A stretch of DNA of 46,620 bases from Nostoc sp. GT001 (GCF_030382115.1 NZ_JAUDRJ010000003.1:3326323-3372942); one strand, 5' to 3'. Positions 1 to 8,347 are shown, counted from the stretch's first letter. Made by a program: numbers and translations. Notes: generated by a model not told the origin, from the letters alone.

Positions 1-65
1 ACTCCATGCTTTAACCGACTTTTTGTACTTCAAAATGTAATATAAAGTGTTGTATGCTCTTTTGC

Positions 66-99
66 ATTCCTCACAAGTTTCTCAAATTATTTCTCTATA
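66..99 (+). promoter_or_regulatory. Conserved upstream block of first usp gene
   Basis: The stretch CTCACAAGTTTCTCAAATT followed by a T-rich tract recurs with a few substitutions at 32832-32866, upstream of the paralogous universal stress gene at 32964. The start codon lies about 60 bases beyond this copy and about 97 bases beyond the other. Conservation of noncoding DNA ahead of two paralogs suggests a shared promoter or operator, or simply residual homology from the duplication. No regulator is known to me for this sequence. Confidence 0.4.
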
Positions 100-158
100 C
101 CTGACTATAAAGATGAGGATCTGAAAAAACTCACCTAGCCGAAGTATTAGAGGTATAT

Positions 159-692
159 ATGTTTAAAAAAATTCTGCTTGCATTAGATTGCTCTGAGATG
201 GGCAAACATATTTTTGAGCAAGGCGTTGCTTTAGCTAAGATGACTGGAGCTAGTTTATTGCTGCTACACGTTTTATCTACTGAAGAAGAAGGTAGTCCTT
301 ATATACCCGTGTCTACTTTTGACTACTATCCAGGAATGTGGAACCAAGTCTCAGAGTCTCACATACAGGAGTGGGAAAAATGGAAAAATCAAGGTGTGGA
401 GATGTTGCAATCGTTCTGCGCTCAAGCAAATACAGCCGCAGTGAACACTGAATTTAGGCAAATCCCTGGCAGTCCGAGTCGAGTTATTTGTGACTTAGCT
501 GGGAATTGGGGCGCCGACCTCATTGTGATTGGGCGTCGAGGTCACTCTGGTCTAGCGGAACTATTACTCGGTAGTGTCAGTAATTACGTTCTTCACCATG
601 CTCCTTGTTCAGTCTATGTTGTGCAACTTCCTATTGATGACAAAAAAGCTGAAGTTGTCAGAGAAAGCGCAAGCGCTTCCACTGGCAGCTAA
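159..692 (+). CDS. Universal stress protein, UspA family (copy 1)
   Basis: This 177-residue cytoplasmic protein is a single Usp domain. It opens with the usual first strand (FKKILLALD) and carries the nucleotide-binding pattern G-x2-G-x9-G-S near residues 126-140 (GRRGHSGLAELLLGSVS), so it is likely of the ATP-binding class. Usp proteins are small dimeric factors linked to stress survival; the specific role here is unknown. The ATG is preceded by AGAGG at good spacing. The protein is clearly paralogous to the product of 32964-33503: both share the EEEGSP segment, the long helical insert before residue 90 and the C-terminal SNYVLHHA block. It appears monocistronic, followed by a long repeat-filled gap. 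Confidence 0.9.
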   Translation: MFKKILLALDCSEMGKHIFEQGVALAKMTGASLLLLHVLSTEEEGSPYIPVSTFDYYPGMWNQVSESHIQEWEKWKNQGVEMLQSFCAQANTAAVNTEFRQIPGSPSRVICDLAGNWGADLIVIGRRGHSGLAELLLGSVSNYVLHHAPCSVYVVQLPIDDKKAEVVRESASASTGS

Positions 693-815
693 TTCATGGC
701 AATGTCTTACCTCGTTCCCAGCCTCCGGCTGGGAATAGCGATTAGTGGGCTGCTGCCTCCTGAAAGAGCATTTTCAGTTCTACCCGAAAACGAGATTTAA
801 CGAGATTTTAAAATT

Positions 816-963
816 AACGTGAGTTCGACAAGTCTTATTTGACCTCTCCCCCAACCCCTCTCCGACACGGAGAGGGGAGCAAAAAGCTGAATTGTTCGTT
901 GCTCCTCCCTTTCCGTTTCGGAGAGGGCAGGGTGGGAGAGAGAGGTTCATCGAACTTCACGTT
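816..963. repeat. Miniature inverted-repeat element, about 148 bp
   Basis: The ends are near-perfect inverted repeats: AACGTGAGTTCGA at 816-828 against the complement of TCGAACTTCACGTT at 950-963, differing by one inserted base. The interior contains two further pyrimidine-rich hairpins of the form CCTCTCC...GGAGAGG. No open reading frame is present. The structure fits a non-autonomous transposable element or a large palindromic repeat; no target duplication was identified. Confidence 0.5.
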
Positions 964-984
964 AAAATGATTCAGGGATAAAAA

Positions 985-1004
985 AGACGGGTTGCAGCCC
1001 GTCT
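985..1004 (-). terminator. Hairpin with T tract on the minus strand
   Basis: The arms AGACGGG and CCCGTCT flank a six-base loop, and on the minus strand the stem is followed by six T residues. That is the form of an intrinsic terminator, but no minus-strand gene ends nearby. The same hairpin type is a common intergenic repeat in cyanobacteria, so a repeat origin is equally likely. Confidence 0.35.
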
Positions 1005-1130
1005 AAATAGCTTGAAAGTGCAAATACACCTTATATAGTATTGAAAATAACACAGTTAATTTTCTGAGAATTGCCAATTTGCCAAGTCATAAAAAGAACA
1101 GATATTGAACTGCTATTTGTTTATAACCCA

Positions 1131-1200
1131 ATACGCTTGGGTTAGGGGTTATTGGTGTAAATAATTGGTCTTTCAAGACGCGAGAAATCGCGTCTCTACA
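1131..1200 (+). repeat. 70-bp dispersed repeat, copy 1
   Basis: The block begins ATACGCTTGG and ends GACGCGAGAAATCGCGTCTC plus TACA. It aligns over its full 70 bases with 27439-27508, with only a handful of differences. Its right end contains a palindrome of the GACGCG/CGCGTC type; variants of that palindrome also occur near 6752-6772 and 45762-45783. Confidence 0.6.
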
Positions 1201-1567
1201 TCTGGGTTTTGTCGCTCATTCTGAACTGTATTGGTTTATGAGCGTCCCACAAGTTCTAGTCTTTCTAGGTAAATCCTTTAATTATCTATGTTTGAGGATT
1301 TTCGGAAATTGCGTAGGTGTTGGTGTAGCCTATCCAAGAGTTGCTCGTCGTAGACATCGCACTCCTAACACTGATTGAGCAATTTTCAGCTACTCCCTAC
1401 TCTAAAAACAGTAATAATCGCCCTAACAAGATATTGCTTTATCTAAATCAGTCATAGTATAAGTTACAGCTAGTGGATATAGAAGCTCCTCTAATGTGTT
1501 ATCACGACTGGTTTAGTTTGACATGAACTCAACTAGCAACGAAAATCAAGGTTTATAAGCATCAAAT

Positions 1568-3171
1568 ATGAACGTTTTACTTTTATACCCCCGCTTTCCA
1601 AAAAGTTTTTGGTCTTTTGAAAAAACACTGGCTTTGTTAGACCGTAAAGCAATGCTACCGCCTTTAGGCTTGGTAACTGTAGCGGCGATTTTACCGCAAG
1701 AATGGAATTTTAAGCTAGTAGATCGAAATGTTCGCGTCTGTACAGAAGCCGAATGGGCTTGGGCCGATTTGGTTATTATGTCGGCGATGATTGTGCAAAA
1801 AGAGGATTTGCTCTCTCAGATATTGGAAGCAAAACGGAGAGGTAAGCGGGTTGCTGTAGGTGGGCCTTTTCCGACAGCGCTACCAGATGAAATGACATCT
1901 GCTGGGGCAGATTATTTGATATTAGACGAGGGTGAAATCACTCTACCCTTATTTGTAGCAGCGATCGCACGCGGCGATCGCACAGGTATATTTCGCTCTG
2001 GTGGTGAAAAACCAGATGTCACTAACACTCCAACACCTCGCTTTGACTTGCTAGAGTTTGAAGCTTATGCAGAGATGTCGGTGCAATTTTCCCGTGGATG
2101 CCCCTTTCAATGTGAATTTTGCGACATTATTGTGCTATACGGTCGCAAACCCCGCACCAAAAACCCAGAGCAACTCTTAGCAGAACTTGAGTATCTCTAC
2201 AAACTGGGTTGGCGGCGCAGTATTTTTATGGTGGATGACAACTTCATCGGCAATAAGCGGAATGTCAAATTATTCTTGAAGTCTCTTCTGCCTTGGATGG
2301 TAGAACATAACTATCCCTTTTCCTTTGCCACAGAGGCTTCAGTTGATTTAGCCCAAGATCAAGAACTGATGGATTTGATGGTAGCGTGTAATTTTGGAGC
2401 AGTTTTTCTGGGAATTGAAACCCCCGACGAAGAAAGTCTTACTTTCACGCAGAAATATCAGAATACGCGAGACTCACTCAGCGAGGCGGTGAATAGAATT
2501 ACCCGCTCCGGGCTGCGAGTTATGGCAGGGTTTATCATTGGGTTTGATGGCGAGAAAGTCGGAGCTAGGCGCACGAATTGTCAAGTTTGTCGAGCAAACA
2601 GCAATTCCCACAGCCTTATTTAGTATGTTGCAAGCGCTTCCAGATACGGCCCCTCTGGCATAGATTAGAAAAGGAAGGACGACTCCGTAATAAATCTGCC
2701 AACATCAACCAAACCACGTTGATGAACTTTGTGCCAACTCGACCGTTAGAAGACATTGCTCGTGAATATGTGCAAGCATTCTGTGATTTGTATGAGCCAG
2801 AGCGGTTTTTGGAGCGTACATACAAACACTTCCGGCTTTTGGGCGAAGCAACCTATCCGAAAAAGGGCAAAGCTGCCAAGAAACCATTGAACTGGAAAGT
2901 ACTCCGAGCGTTTCTGATCATTTGTTGGCGTCAAGGTGTACGTCGTCAGACACGCTGGCAATTCTGGCGCAACTTGTGGAGCATGTATCAGCATAATCCG
3001 GGTGGGGTGAGTAGCTACTTAGCTGTTTGTGCCCAAATTGAGCATTTCTTGGAATATCGCCAAATTGTCCGAGATGAAATTGAGGCGCAAGTAACTGAAT
3101 TTCTGGAAGCAGAAGCTAGGGTAAAACCGGAGGCAGAAGTGATGGAAGTGTTAGAAAGCGTCAAAAAATAA
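1568..3171 (+). pseudogene. B12-binding-domain radical SAM protein, interrupted by two +1 frameshifts
   Basis: The intact product would be about 533 residues: an N-terminal cobalamin-binding-like domain (MNVLLLYPRFPKSFW...), a radical SAM core with the cluster motif CPFQCEFC near residues 178-185, and a C-terminal DUF4070-like region. Reading frame 2 holds to about 2566, the third frame carries ARIVKFVEQTAIPTALF and MLQALPDTA from 2571 to about 2650, and frame 1 carries WHRLEKEGRL onward to 3171. Removing one A near 2567 and one C from the C run at 2650-2653 restores a continuous protein. The substrate is not identifiable. The two shifts are either real inactivation or assembly errors. The gene stands alone. 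Confidence 0.82.
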
Positions 3172-3514
3172 CTAGTACCACAATGGGCTTGGGTTAAGAC
3201 AAATTGTCAAACGGTGATTGAATTTTATCAACAGATGCGATCGCCTGCTCAATCACACCAGGAGACAATTATTATCTCTTTGTGTGATTGAATGATCCAA
3301 AGTTATATTTACACCTCAAAAAACTGCGACAACTCTCGTTAAGCTAACGCGCCTACATATTGCACTATTTTCTGTGTAGGCCGTCATTAGTCATTAGACA
3401 TTTGTGTTTACCAAAGACAAATGACAAAGGACAACCAACCTCACCAGTTGATGTGCAACTTAAATGCGTAACAGCTTATCATGTCCAGAGGAATGAGAGT
3501 GAGGTTAAAGCATC
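3172..3514. other. 343-bp gap with a hairpin and short tandem repeats
   Basis: No gene is seen. A 10-bp perfect inverted repeat (TCAATCACAC at 3249-3258, GTGTGATTGA at 3282-3291) sits about 80 bases after the radical SAM stop codon and may act in termination or RNA processing. Short degenerate repeats of the GTCATTAGTCATT and CAAATGACAAAGGAC type follow at 3380-3440, typical of Nostoc short tandemly repeated repetitive DNA. Confidence 0.5.
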
Positions 3515-4156
3515 ATGTACATCCCAAATGCTTTTCGAGAAGATGACATTGAGAAACTTGTTGCCTTCATGCGTGCGAATAGTTTTGCCACATTGGTGTC
3601 TATTCTAAATGATGTACCTGTTGCCTCACATATTCCGCTGGTTGTCACAGTGCAAAATAATGTGGTGAAGCTATCGGGTCATGTTGCCAAACCAAATCCT
3701 CAATGGCAGGTCTTTGGGGTAGGCGAGGCACTTGCTGTATTCACTGGCCCCCATGCTTATATCTCGCCCTCTTTGTATGAGAAGCAAGAGAGTGTACCTA
3801 CGTGGAACTACATTGCTGTACACGCCTACGGTGTACCGCAAGTTATTACCCTTGGTGATTCACCGGAATTAATGGATAAGATGATTGAGGACATGATTGA
3901 CACCTATGGCTCTGAGTATAAATCTCAATGGCATAGCTTATCCGATAACTTTCGCGAGGGAATGATGAATGGCATTATTGGTTTTGAGATGACCATCACG
4001 CGGTTGGAAGGGAAATACAAACTTAGCCAAAATCGCAGTCATTCTGACCAGAATAATGTTGCCCATGCCTTGCTACAAAGTACAGACCCAACTGTTCATG
4101 GCATAGGTGCTGCAATGAAACAGAATCTTGAAACTGGTGAACATTTGCCGGAGTGA
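3515..4156 (+). CDS. PaiB-type FMN-binding protein
   Basis: The 213-residue product matches the PaiB family, whose members adopt a flavin-reductase-like split-barrel fold and are named after the Bacillus subtilis PaiB regulator. Family landmarks are the N-terminus MYIPNAF, the segment GPHAYISPSLYE around residues 77-88 and VPTWNYIAVHAYG around residues 95-107. The length is normal for the family. In most bacteria the biochemical role is uncertain; a flavin-dependent or heme-utilisation-like function is as plausible as transcription control. The ATG is preceded by a GAGG about 11 bases upstream, a loose spacing. It converges with the sensor kinase gene, only 18 bp separating their ends. Confidence 0.85.
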   Translation: MYIPNAFREDDIEKLVAFMRANSFATLVSILNDVPVASHIPLVVTVQNNVVKLSGHVAKPNPQWQVFGVGEALAVFTGPHAYISPSLYEKQESVPTWNYIAVHAYGVPQVITLGDSPELMDKMIEDMIDTYGSEYKSQWHSLSDNFREGMMNGIIGFEMTITRLEGKYKLSQNRSHSDQNNVAHALLQSTDPTVHGIGAAMKQNLETGEHLPE

Positions 4157-4174
4157 AAGCTTGAATTATTTTTG

Positions 4175-5449
4175 TCAAAGTTTTAGGGGAAGGCTAATTT
4201 GAAAGGTTGAGCCTTGACCTAGAATACTATTTACAGTAATTTGGCCTCCGTATCGTTGCACAATTTGTTGAGCGATCGCAAGTCCGAGTCCAAAGCCGCC
4301 TGTTTGCCGAGATCGGACAGTATCTACCCGATAAAAACGATCAAATATATGTGGCAAATCAGTGGACGGAATGCCAATGCCGTTGTCTTTGACCTGAATT
4401 ATCGCAGAGTGAGACTGAGTAAAAAGATATAATTCTACCTTTCCATCTGCTGATGTGTACTTAAAGGCATTAGTCAGTAGATTAATCACAGCTTGTTTGA
4501 GCAAATTAGCATCAGCTTTTAACATGATCGGATGCTCTGGAAGGTGAGCATTGAAATTGAGATTTTGGGCAGGAGCAAGGGCTGCGAACTCCTGAGCAAG
4601 CGATCGCAATATTTCACACAAGTCAACGGGTTTTAATCCGGTTTCTGCAAGGGAGCCATTATGACGCGACAAAAAAAGCAGATCGTTAATCAGCGTACTC
4701 ATGGACTTAGCAGTTTGGGCGATATTTTGCAACCGCAATCTTTGTTCCACCGGGTCTTCGGGGGGCATCAGAGCAACTTGGGCATTGCTTAATACCGTAG
4801 CAACGGGTGCGCGTAATTCATGAGAAGCATCGGCTGTAAATTGCTGCAATTGCTGATATGCACGGAGGCTTGGTCGCATTGCCAATCCGCCCAAAAACCA
4901 ACCTGTAATGCCTATTACACCAAAGGTCACGGGAACCCCAAAAGTTAAAAACAAGCGGGCCTGATTTAGTCCAACGCGTAAAGAGTTCATTGGAACTGCC
5001 GTTTGGAAATAGCCAATCAGCACCTTACCTTCCAAAACAGGAAGTGTAACTTGGCGAACCCAGGTTCTTGTACTAAATGATTCTGAGTCTATTGGTGCTT
5101 CTACTGTTTGAAAGCCAGGTTTTGCAGTCAACTGTTTGCCACCCGATGAACCGATAAACTGCAAAAGTTGTTTATTAGAGTTATACCACCGTGCATACAT
5201 TAGCCCGCCATTCAAGGATGCATCACTTTCTACAGGAGTCTGGCCGCGCTGATTTTGCCATTGACTTTGATAAAGCGAGTATTGGGTTTTGACGGCAAAG
5301 GCTTTACTTTGTGAAAAGAGTTCGTCGTCAAAAACCCGCAACTGTTCTTCGACACTCAGACAATAGCCCACCCCTGCAAAGGCGAACAAAATTCCACCCA
5401 TTGACAGGGCAAACCAGTGAGCAAGATTACGACGGCTATGATCAAACAT
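4175..5449 (-). CDS. rppB: Two-component sensor histidine kinase, RppB-like
   Basis: This 424-residue membrane kinase has a first membrane span around residues 13-32, a periplasmic sensor region, and a second span around 170-192. The H box (ASHELRAPVA) follows near residues 213-222, then the N box (NLLTNAFKYT), G1 (DNGIGI) and G2 (GFGLGLAIA). It should autophosphorylate on the H-box histidine and pass phosphate to the regulator encoded just upstream. Sequence and gene order match cyanobacterial RppA/RppB (NrsR/NrsS relatives), associated with redox or metal responses in Synechocystis. The two genes are 132 bp apart, separated by repeats. No nickel-export genes adjoin, so the signal remains open. 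Confidence 0.85.
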   Translation of the reverse strand: MFDHSRRNLAHWFALSMGGILFAFAGVGYCLSVEEQLRVFDDELFSQSKAFAVKTQYSLYQSQWQNQRGQTPVESDASLNGGLMYARWYNSNKQLLQFIGSSGGKQLTAKPGFQTVEAPIDSESFSTRTWVRQVTLPVLEGKVLIGYFQTAVPMNSLRVGLNQARLFLTFGVPVTFGVIGITGWFLGGLAMRPSLRAYQQLQQFTADASHELRAPVATVLSNAQVALMPPEDPVEQRLRLQNIAQTAKSMSTLINDLLFLSRHNGSLAETGLKPVDLCEILRSLAQEFAALAPAQNLNFNAHLPEHPIMLKADANLLKQAVINLLTNAFKYTSADGKVELYLFTQSHSAIIQVKDNGIGIPSTDLPHIFDRFYRVDTVRSRQTGGFGLGLAIAQQIVQRYGGQITVNSILGQGSTFQISLPLKL

Positions 5450-5577
5450 TAGTTATTAGTCATTTGTCATTGGTCATTTGTCATTGGGCACTGCTTATTA
5501 ATTCTTCTCGCCCTGCTCCCTGCTCCCCTGCTCCCCTGCCCCTCTGCTCCCCTGCCCCTCTGCCCCCTGCCCCCTAA
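5450..5577. repeat. Short tandem repeats between rppA and rppB
   Basis: Positions 5450-5490 carry heptamer-like repeats (GTCATTTGTCATTGGTCATT). Positions 5510-5577 carry a C-rich minisatellite built from CTGCTCCC and CTGCCCCT units. Both lie in the interval between the regulator and kinase genes of the same operon, so they are transcribed if the pair is cotranscribed. On the transcript the second block is purine-rich (GGGGCAGGGGAG). Confidence 0.75.
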
Positions 5578-5581
5578 CGGC

Positions 5582-6256
5582 TTAGAAAGGCGGATTTATT
5601 CGATAGCCCATTCGATGCACTGTTTCTATCCAATCTTTGACACCAATGGTTTGTAGGCGCTGGCGCAAGCGGCGAACTAAGGTAGTCACTGCGTTACTTT
5701 CAGGTTCCTCTCCGTAGCTCCAAAGGGCTTGCTCAATCTGGTTATGAGATAATACTTGGCGGGGATGACGCATTAAATACTCCATCAATTGAAACTCCCG
5801 GCTAGAAAGTTGAGTTGTCAACGAACCAAGTTCGAGCGTCAAACTGGATAAATGAAGTTGCAAATCGCCCAAGCTAAGTATATCTCCTTGCCACATAGGC
5901 GATCGCCTTCCTAGTGCCCGGACTCGTGCCAATAACTCTAGGACATCCACAGGCTTTACTAAGTAATCATCGGCTCCAGCATCTAAACCCATTACTTTAT
6001 CTAAAACCGTGTCTTTCGCCGTCAGCATCAATACAGGAGTCAGCTTACCTGCTCGTCGATATACTTGACACAATTCTACGCCACTTACTTTAGGCAACAT
6101 CCAATCTAGAATCAGCAAGTCATAGTCTTTGCGAAAGGCAAACCATTGTGCTGTTTCCCCATCAGCGAGCGCATCTACTGTATGCCCCACCTTCAATAAT
6201 GCTGCCCGCAGTGGCTCTAACTGCGATGGGTCATCTTCGACTAGTAAGATCAACAT
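5582..6256 (-). CDS. rppA: OmpR-type response regulator, RppA-like
   Basis: The 224-residue protein has an N-terminal receiver domain with the acidic pocket VEDD at residues 6-9, the phosphoacceptor Asp in LLILDWMLP at about residue 51, and the conserved Lys in LVKPVDV near residue 101. A winged-helix DNA-binding domain follows at about 125-224 (LSSREFQLMEYLMRHP, TLVRRLRQRL, VHRMGYRI). It is the cognate partner of the downstream kinase. The start is ATG within AGGATG, with a purine-rich leader. Cyanobacterial homologs are named RppA or NrsR and control photosynthesis, pigment or nickel-resistance genes; the targets here cannot be read from the sequence. Confidence 0.88.
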   Translation of the reverse strand: MLILLVEDDPSQLEPLRAALLKVGHTVDALADGETAQWFAFRKDYDLLILDWMLPKVSGVELCQVYRRAGKLTPVLMLTAKDTVLDKVMGLDAGADDYLVKPVDVLELLARVRALGRRSPMWQGDILSLGDLQLHLSSLTLELGSLTTQLSSREFQLMEYLMRHPRQVLSHNQIEQALWSYGEEPESNAVTTLVRRLRQRLQTIGVKDWIETVHRMGYRINPPF

Positions 6257-6356
6257 CCTATTTGCTCAGGTTGCCGTAATTTTCGCTTGCTAATTTTAAG
6301 ATTAAGCTAAAAGGATGACACAAAACTAACGGTAAACATTCAACCTTATACCTTCC

Positions 6357-6749
6357 ATGCAGCAACTCCAACTTTTTCAAGTGTTGCGATCGTTAGGCTT
6401 TGTATTTTGGTTTTCCTTGCCGTTGATTGGGTTAGTTTTTTGGCTAGGGAGCGGTTTTGTCGGAGATCGAATTTTAAGTCGCTCCAACCTCACCAAAAAA
6501 TATCTGCTAGCAGACACCCAATCGGCACGACAGATTATGAAAAGGATAGTAGCGATCAAAGTCGAAGTTCTCCCCGAAAAAGGAATTTCACGGGTGAACG
6601 TTAAAACTAACAACTCAGTTCTCACGAGGATAGTATTTGAATTTCCAATCACAGATATAAGCCAACTTGAAGCTGCTCTTAGTCAAGAGTTAGGCTTACC
6701 GCGCGATCGCGTTAAAGAATTAATAATTGAATCCAATGCATTATTGTAG
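6357..6749 (+). CDS. Conserved hypothetical membrane-anchored protein
   Basis: The 130-residue product has one hydrophobic segment at about residues 14-33 (FVFWFSLPLIGLVFWLG) and a soluble remainder ending in an amphipathic helical region (SQLEAALSQELGLPRDRVKEL). No family with a known function was recognised. It is transcribed divergently from rppA across a 100-bp gap, so the two promoters overlap. The topology suggests a single-pass anchor with the larger domain outside the cytoplasm. The HIP1 site in codons near the end and normal codon use argue for a native gene. Confidence 0.65.
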   Translation: MQQLQLFQVLRSLGFVFWFSLPLIGLVFWLGSGFVGDRILSRSNLTKKYLLADTQSARQIMKRIVAIKVEVLPEKGISRVNVKTNNSVLTRIVFEFPITDISQLEAALSQELGLPRDRVKELIIESNALL

Positions 6750-6918
6750 AGACGGCAATTTATCGCGTCTTTGTGATTGATAATTTTCATCAAAAAACCT
6801 TAACCTAACCGTATTGCCTAAGAGGTTGTTTGAAAAGCCTAATTTATTACGAACATTTACATGGGTCGAGTCGGTTCTGGCTTTTCCCCTAGCTTTGAGC
6901 CAACCTTTGTTTTGAAAA

Positions 6919-7098
6919 TTAGGTAATTTTGTCAATCTGCCAAACAACAGAAATAATTGCAGGCCCTTGGTCAAATTGGCTGATGGGGGCGGGTTTCATA
7001 TCCCTGTAGTCTAGCAATTGGACTACGATGAGGTAAGCGATCGCTAAAATCACCGAAATCGCACCTGTAAGAATAGCAATTAATTTTGAGCGTTCCAT
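6919..7098 (-). CDS. Small single-span membrane protein, 59 residues
   Basis: Reading the minus strand from ATG at 7098 gives a 59-residue protein starting MERSKLIAILTGAISVILAI, with a membrane span at about residues 7-29 followed by LLDYRDMKPAPI and a short tail. The start is preceded by AGGA at about 8 bases, a good ribosome binding site. The N-terminal half resembles a small membrane protein I recall from other filamentous cyanobacteria, but the role is unknown. The tail after residue 41 looks less conserved in character, so a frameshift near the 3' end is possible. It diverges from the Uma2 gene. Confidence 0.6.
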   Translation of the reverse strand: MERSKLIAILTGAISVILAIAYLIVVQLLDYRDMKPAPISQFDQGPAIISVVWQIDKIT

Positions 7099-7182
7099 GA
7101 GTATTTCCTGTAATGCAAGTAGAATAACTGTATTGAGTCATCGATGAGAATTGCATAGGGGCAGCCCACAGTAGGTATCACT

Positions 7183-7770
7183 ATGACTGCAACCACAAAA
7201 AAATTTACTTTTGCAGAGTATCTTAAGTATAACGATGGCACGGATACCCAATATGAATTGGTAGATGGAGAATTAATTCCCATGAGCCTTGGCACTGGCA
7301 AGCACGGTGGCATCTCCAAGTTTTTAGAACGAAGCTTTGATGATGAAAGTGCCAAAATTGGCCAGAATTGGACAGCGCAAAAGTTTTCTGTCGGAGTGCG
7401 TTCGCCACGCGGAGGACGCTGGGACACCTCACGAATTCCAGATGTAGTAGTATTACCGACACAGCAGTGGGAAGCACTTTCTAATCGAGAGGCTGTAATC
7501 GAACTCAACGAAACTCCCCCTATATTAGTGGTAGAAGTCGTCAGCGAATCTACACAAACCACAGACTATCGCAGCAAACGTTCTGAGTATGCTGTTCTGG
7601 AAATTCCCGAATACTGGATTGTTGACCCGATTCAAGAGATAGTAACAATATGCACCTTAGTAGAAGGGTTCTATGATGCTGTTGCATTCCGAGGACAAGA
7701 ACGCATTATCTCTTTTACTTTTCCACAGTTGGATTTGAGTGCCGAACAAGTCTTGGCAGGACGGAAGTGA
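7183..7770 (+). CDS. Uma2-family PD-(D/E)XK endonuclease-like protein
   Basis: This 195-residue protein belongs to the Uma2/DUF820 family, greatly expanded in cyanobacteria. Family landmarks are YELVDGELIPM near residues 24-34, IPDVVVLP near 87-94 (catalytic Asp), and LVVEVVSEST followed by DYRSKRSEYAVLEIPEYWIVDP around 112-150 (catalytic Glu and Lys). The fold is a restriction-endonuclease-like core. Many copies are thought to be associated with mobile DNA, but the natural substrate is unknown. The length is normal and the catalytic residues look intact. It begins at ATG with no strong ribosome binding site. Confidence 0.85.
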   Translation: MTATTKKFTFAEYLKYNDGTDTQYELVDGELIPMSLGTGKHGGISKFLERSFDDESAKIGQNWTAQKFSVGVRSPRGGRWDTSRIPDVVVLPTQQWEALSNREAVIELNETPPILVVEVVSESTQTTDYRSKRSEYAVLEIPEYWIVDPIQEIVTICTLVEGFYDAVAFRGQERIISFTFPQLDLSAEQVLAGRK

Positions 7771-7851
7771 ACTCTCAATTACTACCGATGTGCGATCGCT
7801 AAAAGACATCTGCGCCTATATCTACATTAATGCTTGAGATACACTAAACAC

Positions 7852-8112
7852 TTACTGATATACATCGCTCCGATGGGCTATCAGTAAAATAGTAATTAGT
7901 TGCTGTTCTTCATCCACTTTATAAACAACTCGCCAGACACCAACTCAATAGCGAAAAAGACCTGCGAAATCACCTTTGAGCCGCTTGATGTTTGGATGTT
8001 CGTAAGCATTCTGCCGCAGTTGGTCAAAGCAACGGTTTAGTCGTTGGGCTAGTGATGCATCTACTTCTTGATAAAACTTCTGTGCTTTGCGAGTCAGTAC
8101 CAGTTCATACAT
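7852..8112 (-). pseudogene. RelE/ParE-type toxin with an in-frame stop
   Basis: From ATG at 8112 the protein reads MYELVLTRKAQKFYQEVD and continues to RLKGDFAGLFRY, where a TGA at 7945-7947 interrupts the frame. Beyond it the same frame continues VGVWRVVYKVDEEQQL and ends IAHRSDVYQ, the expected C-terminal half of a RelE/ParE toxin, at a TAA at 7852-7854. The stop sits where family members usually carry Arg (FRYRVGxxR), so a CGA-to-TGA transition explains it. The truncated 55-residue product lacks the core strand and catalytic-surface residues and should be inactive. It overlaps the antitoxin gene by 8 bases. Confidence 0.8.
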
Positions 8113-8347
8113 GACGACGAATACTGTCAAATGACACCACTTCCCCAGCCTCAGCTTCCTGCATAGCTTCACGCAAAGCTTGCTCAAAACCAGGGACATT
8201 CAAAAGTTCCGTTGTCGCCTCATTTTCTTCTCTTTCTTCTAGATCAGCTAGAAAATCACTCACTACCCGCAGCCTTTCTGGAGACAGTCGCCGTAAACGC
8301 TTCTCAGCTTCCTGAAGAATAGTAACGTCATCTTGCTTTGATTCCAT
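8105..8347 (-). CDS. Antitoxin of a type II toxin-antitoxin pair
   Basis: The 80-residue protein is acidic and helical (EAEKRLRRLSPERLRVVSDFLADLEERE), ending with a short tail (GEVVSFDSIRRHV) of the kind that wraps the toxin. Size, position immediately before the toxin and the ATGTATGA-style overlap of stop and start are classic for RelB-like antitoxins. It would bind and neutralise the RelE/ParE toxin and probably repress its own promoter. Because the toxin gene is interrupted, this antitoxin may be an orphan, possibly still acting against related toxins elsewhere in the genome. Confidence 0.7.
   Translation of the reverse strand: MESKQDDVTILQEAEKRLRRLSPERLRVVSDFLADLEEREENEATTELLNVPGFEQALREAMQEAEAGEVVSFDSIRRHV

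Larger units (their letters stand above)
693..1567. other. 875-bp gene-free region with several repeats
   Basis: No convincing gene is present. The region holds a GTTCCCAGCCTCCGGCTGGG hairpin near 706-736, a miniature inverted-repeat element at 816-963, a terminator-like hairpin at 985-1004, a 70-bp dispersed repeat at 1131-1200 that recurs at 27439-27508, and a fragment near 1320-1370 (GTCGTAGACATCGCACTCC) of a type common in Nostoc intergenic DNA. The promoter of the radical SAM gene should lie near the right end, but no clear -10 or -35 boxes could be singled out. Confidence 0.6.

Noticed and set aside
3360..3608. 82-codon plus-strand open frame overlapping the PaiB-like start
   Set aside because: Composition is not protein-like, it runs through intergenic short repeats, and it overlaps the well-supported PaiB-like gene in another frame.
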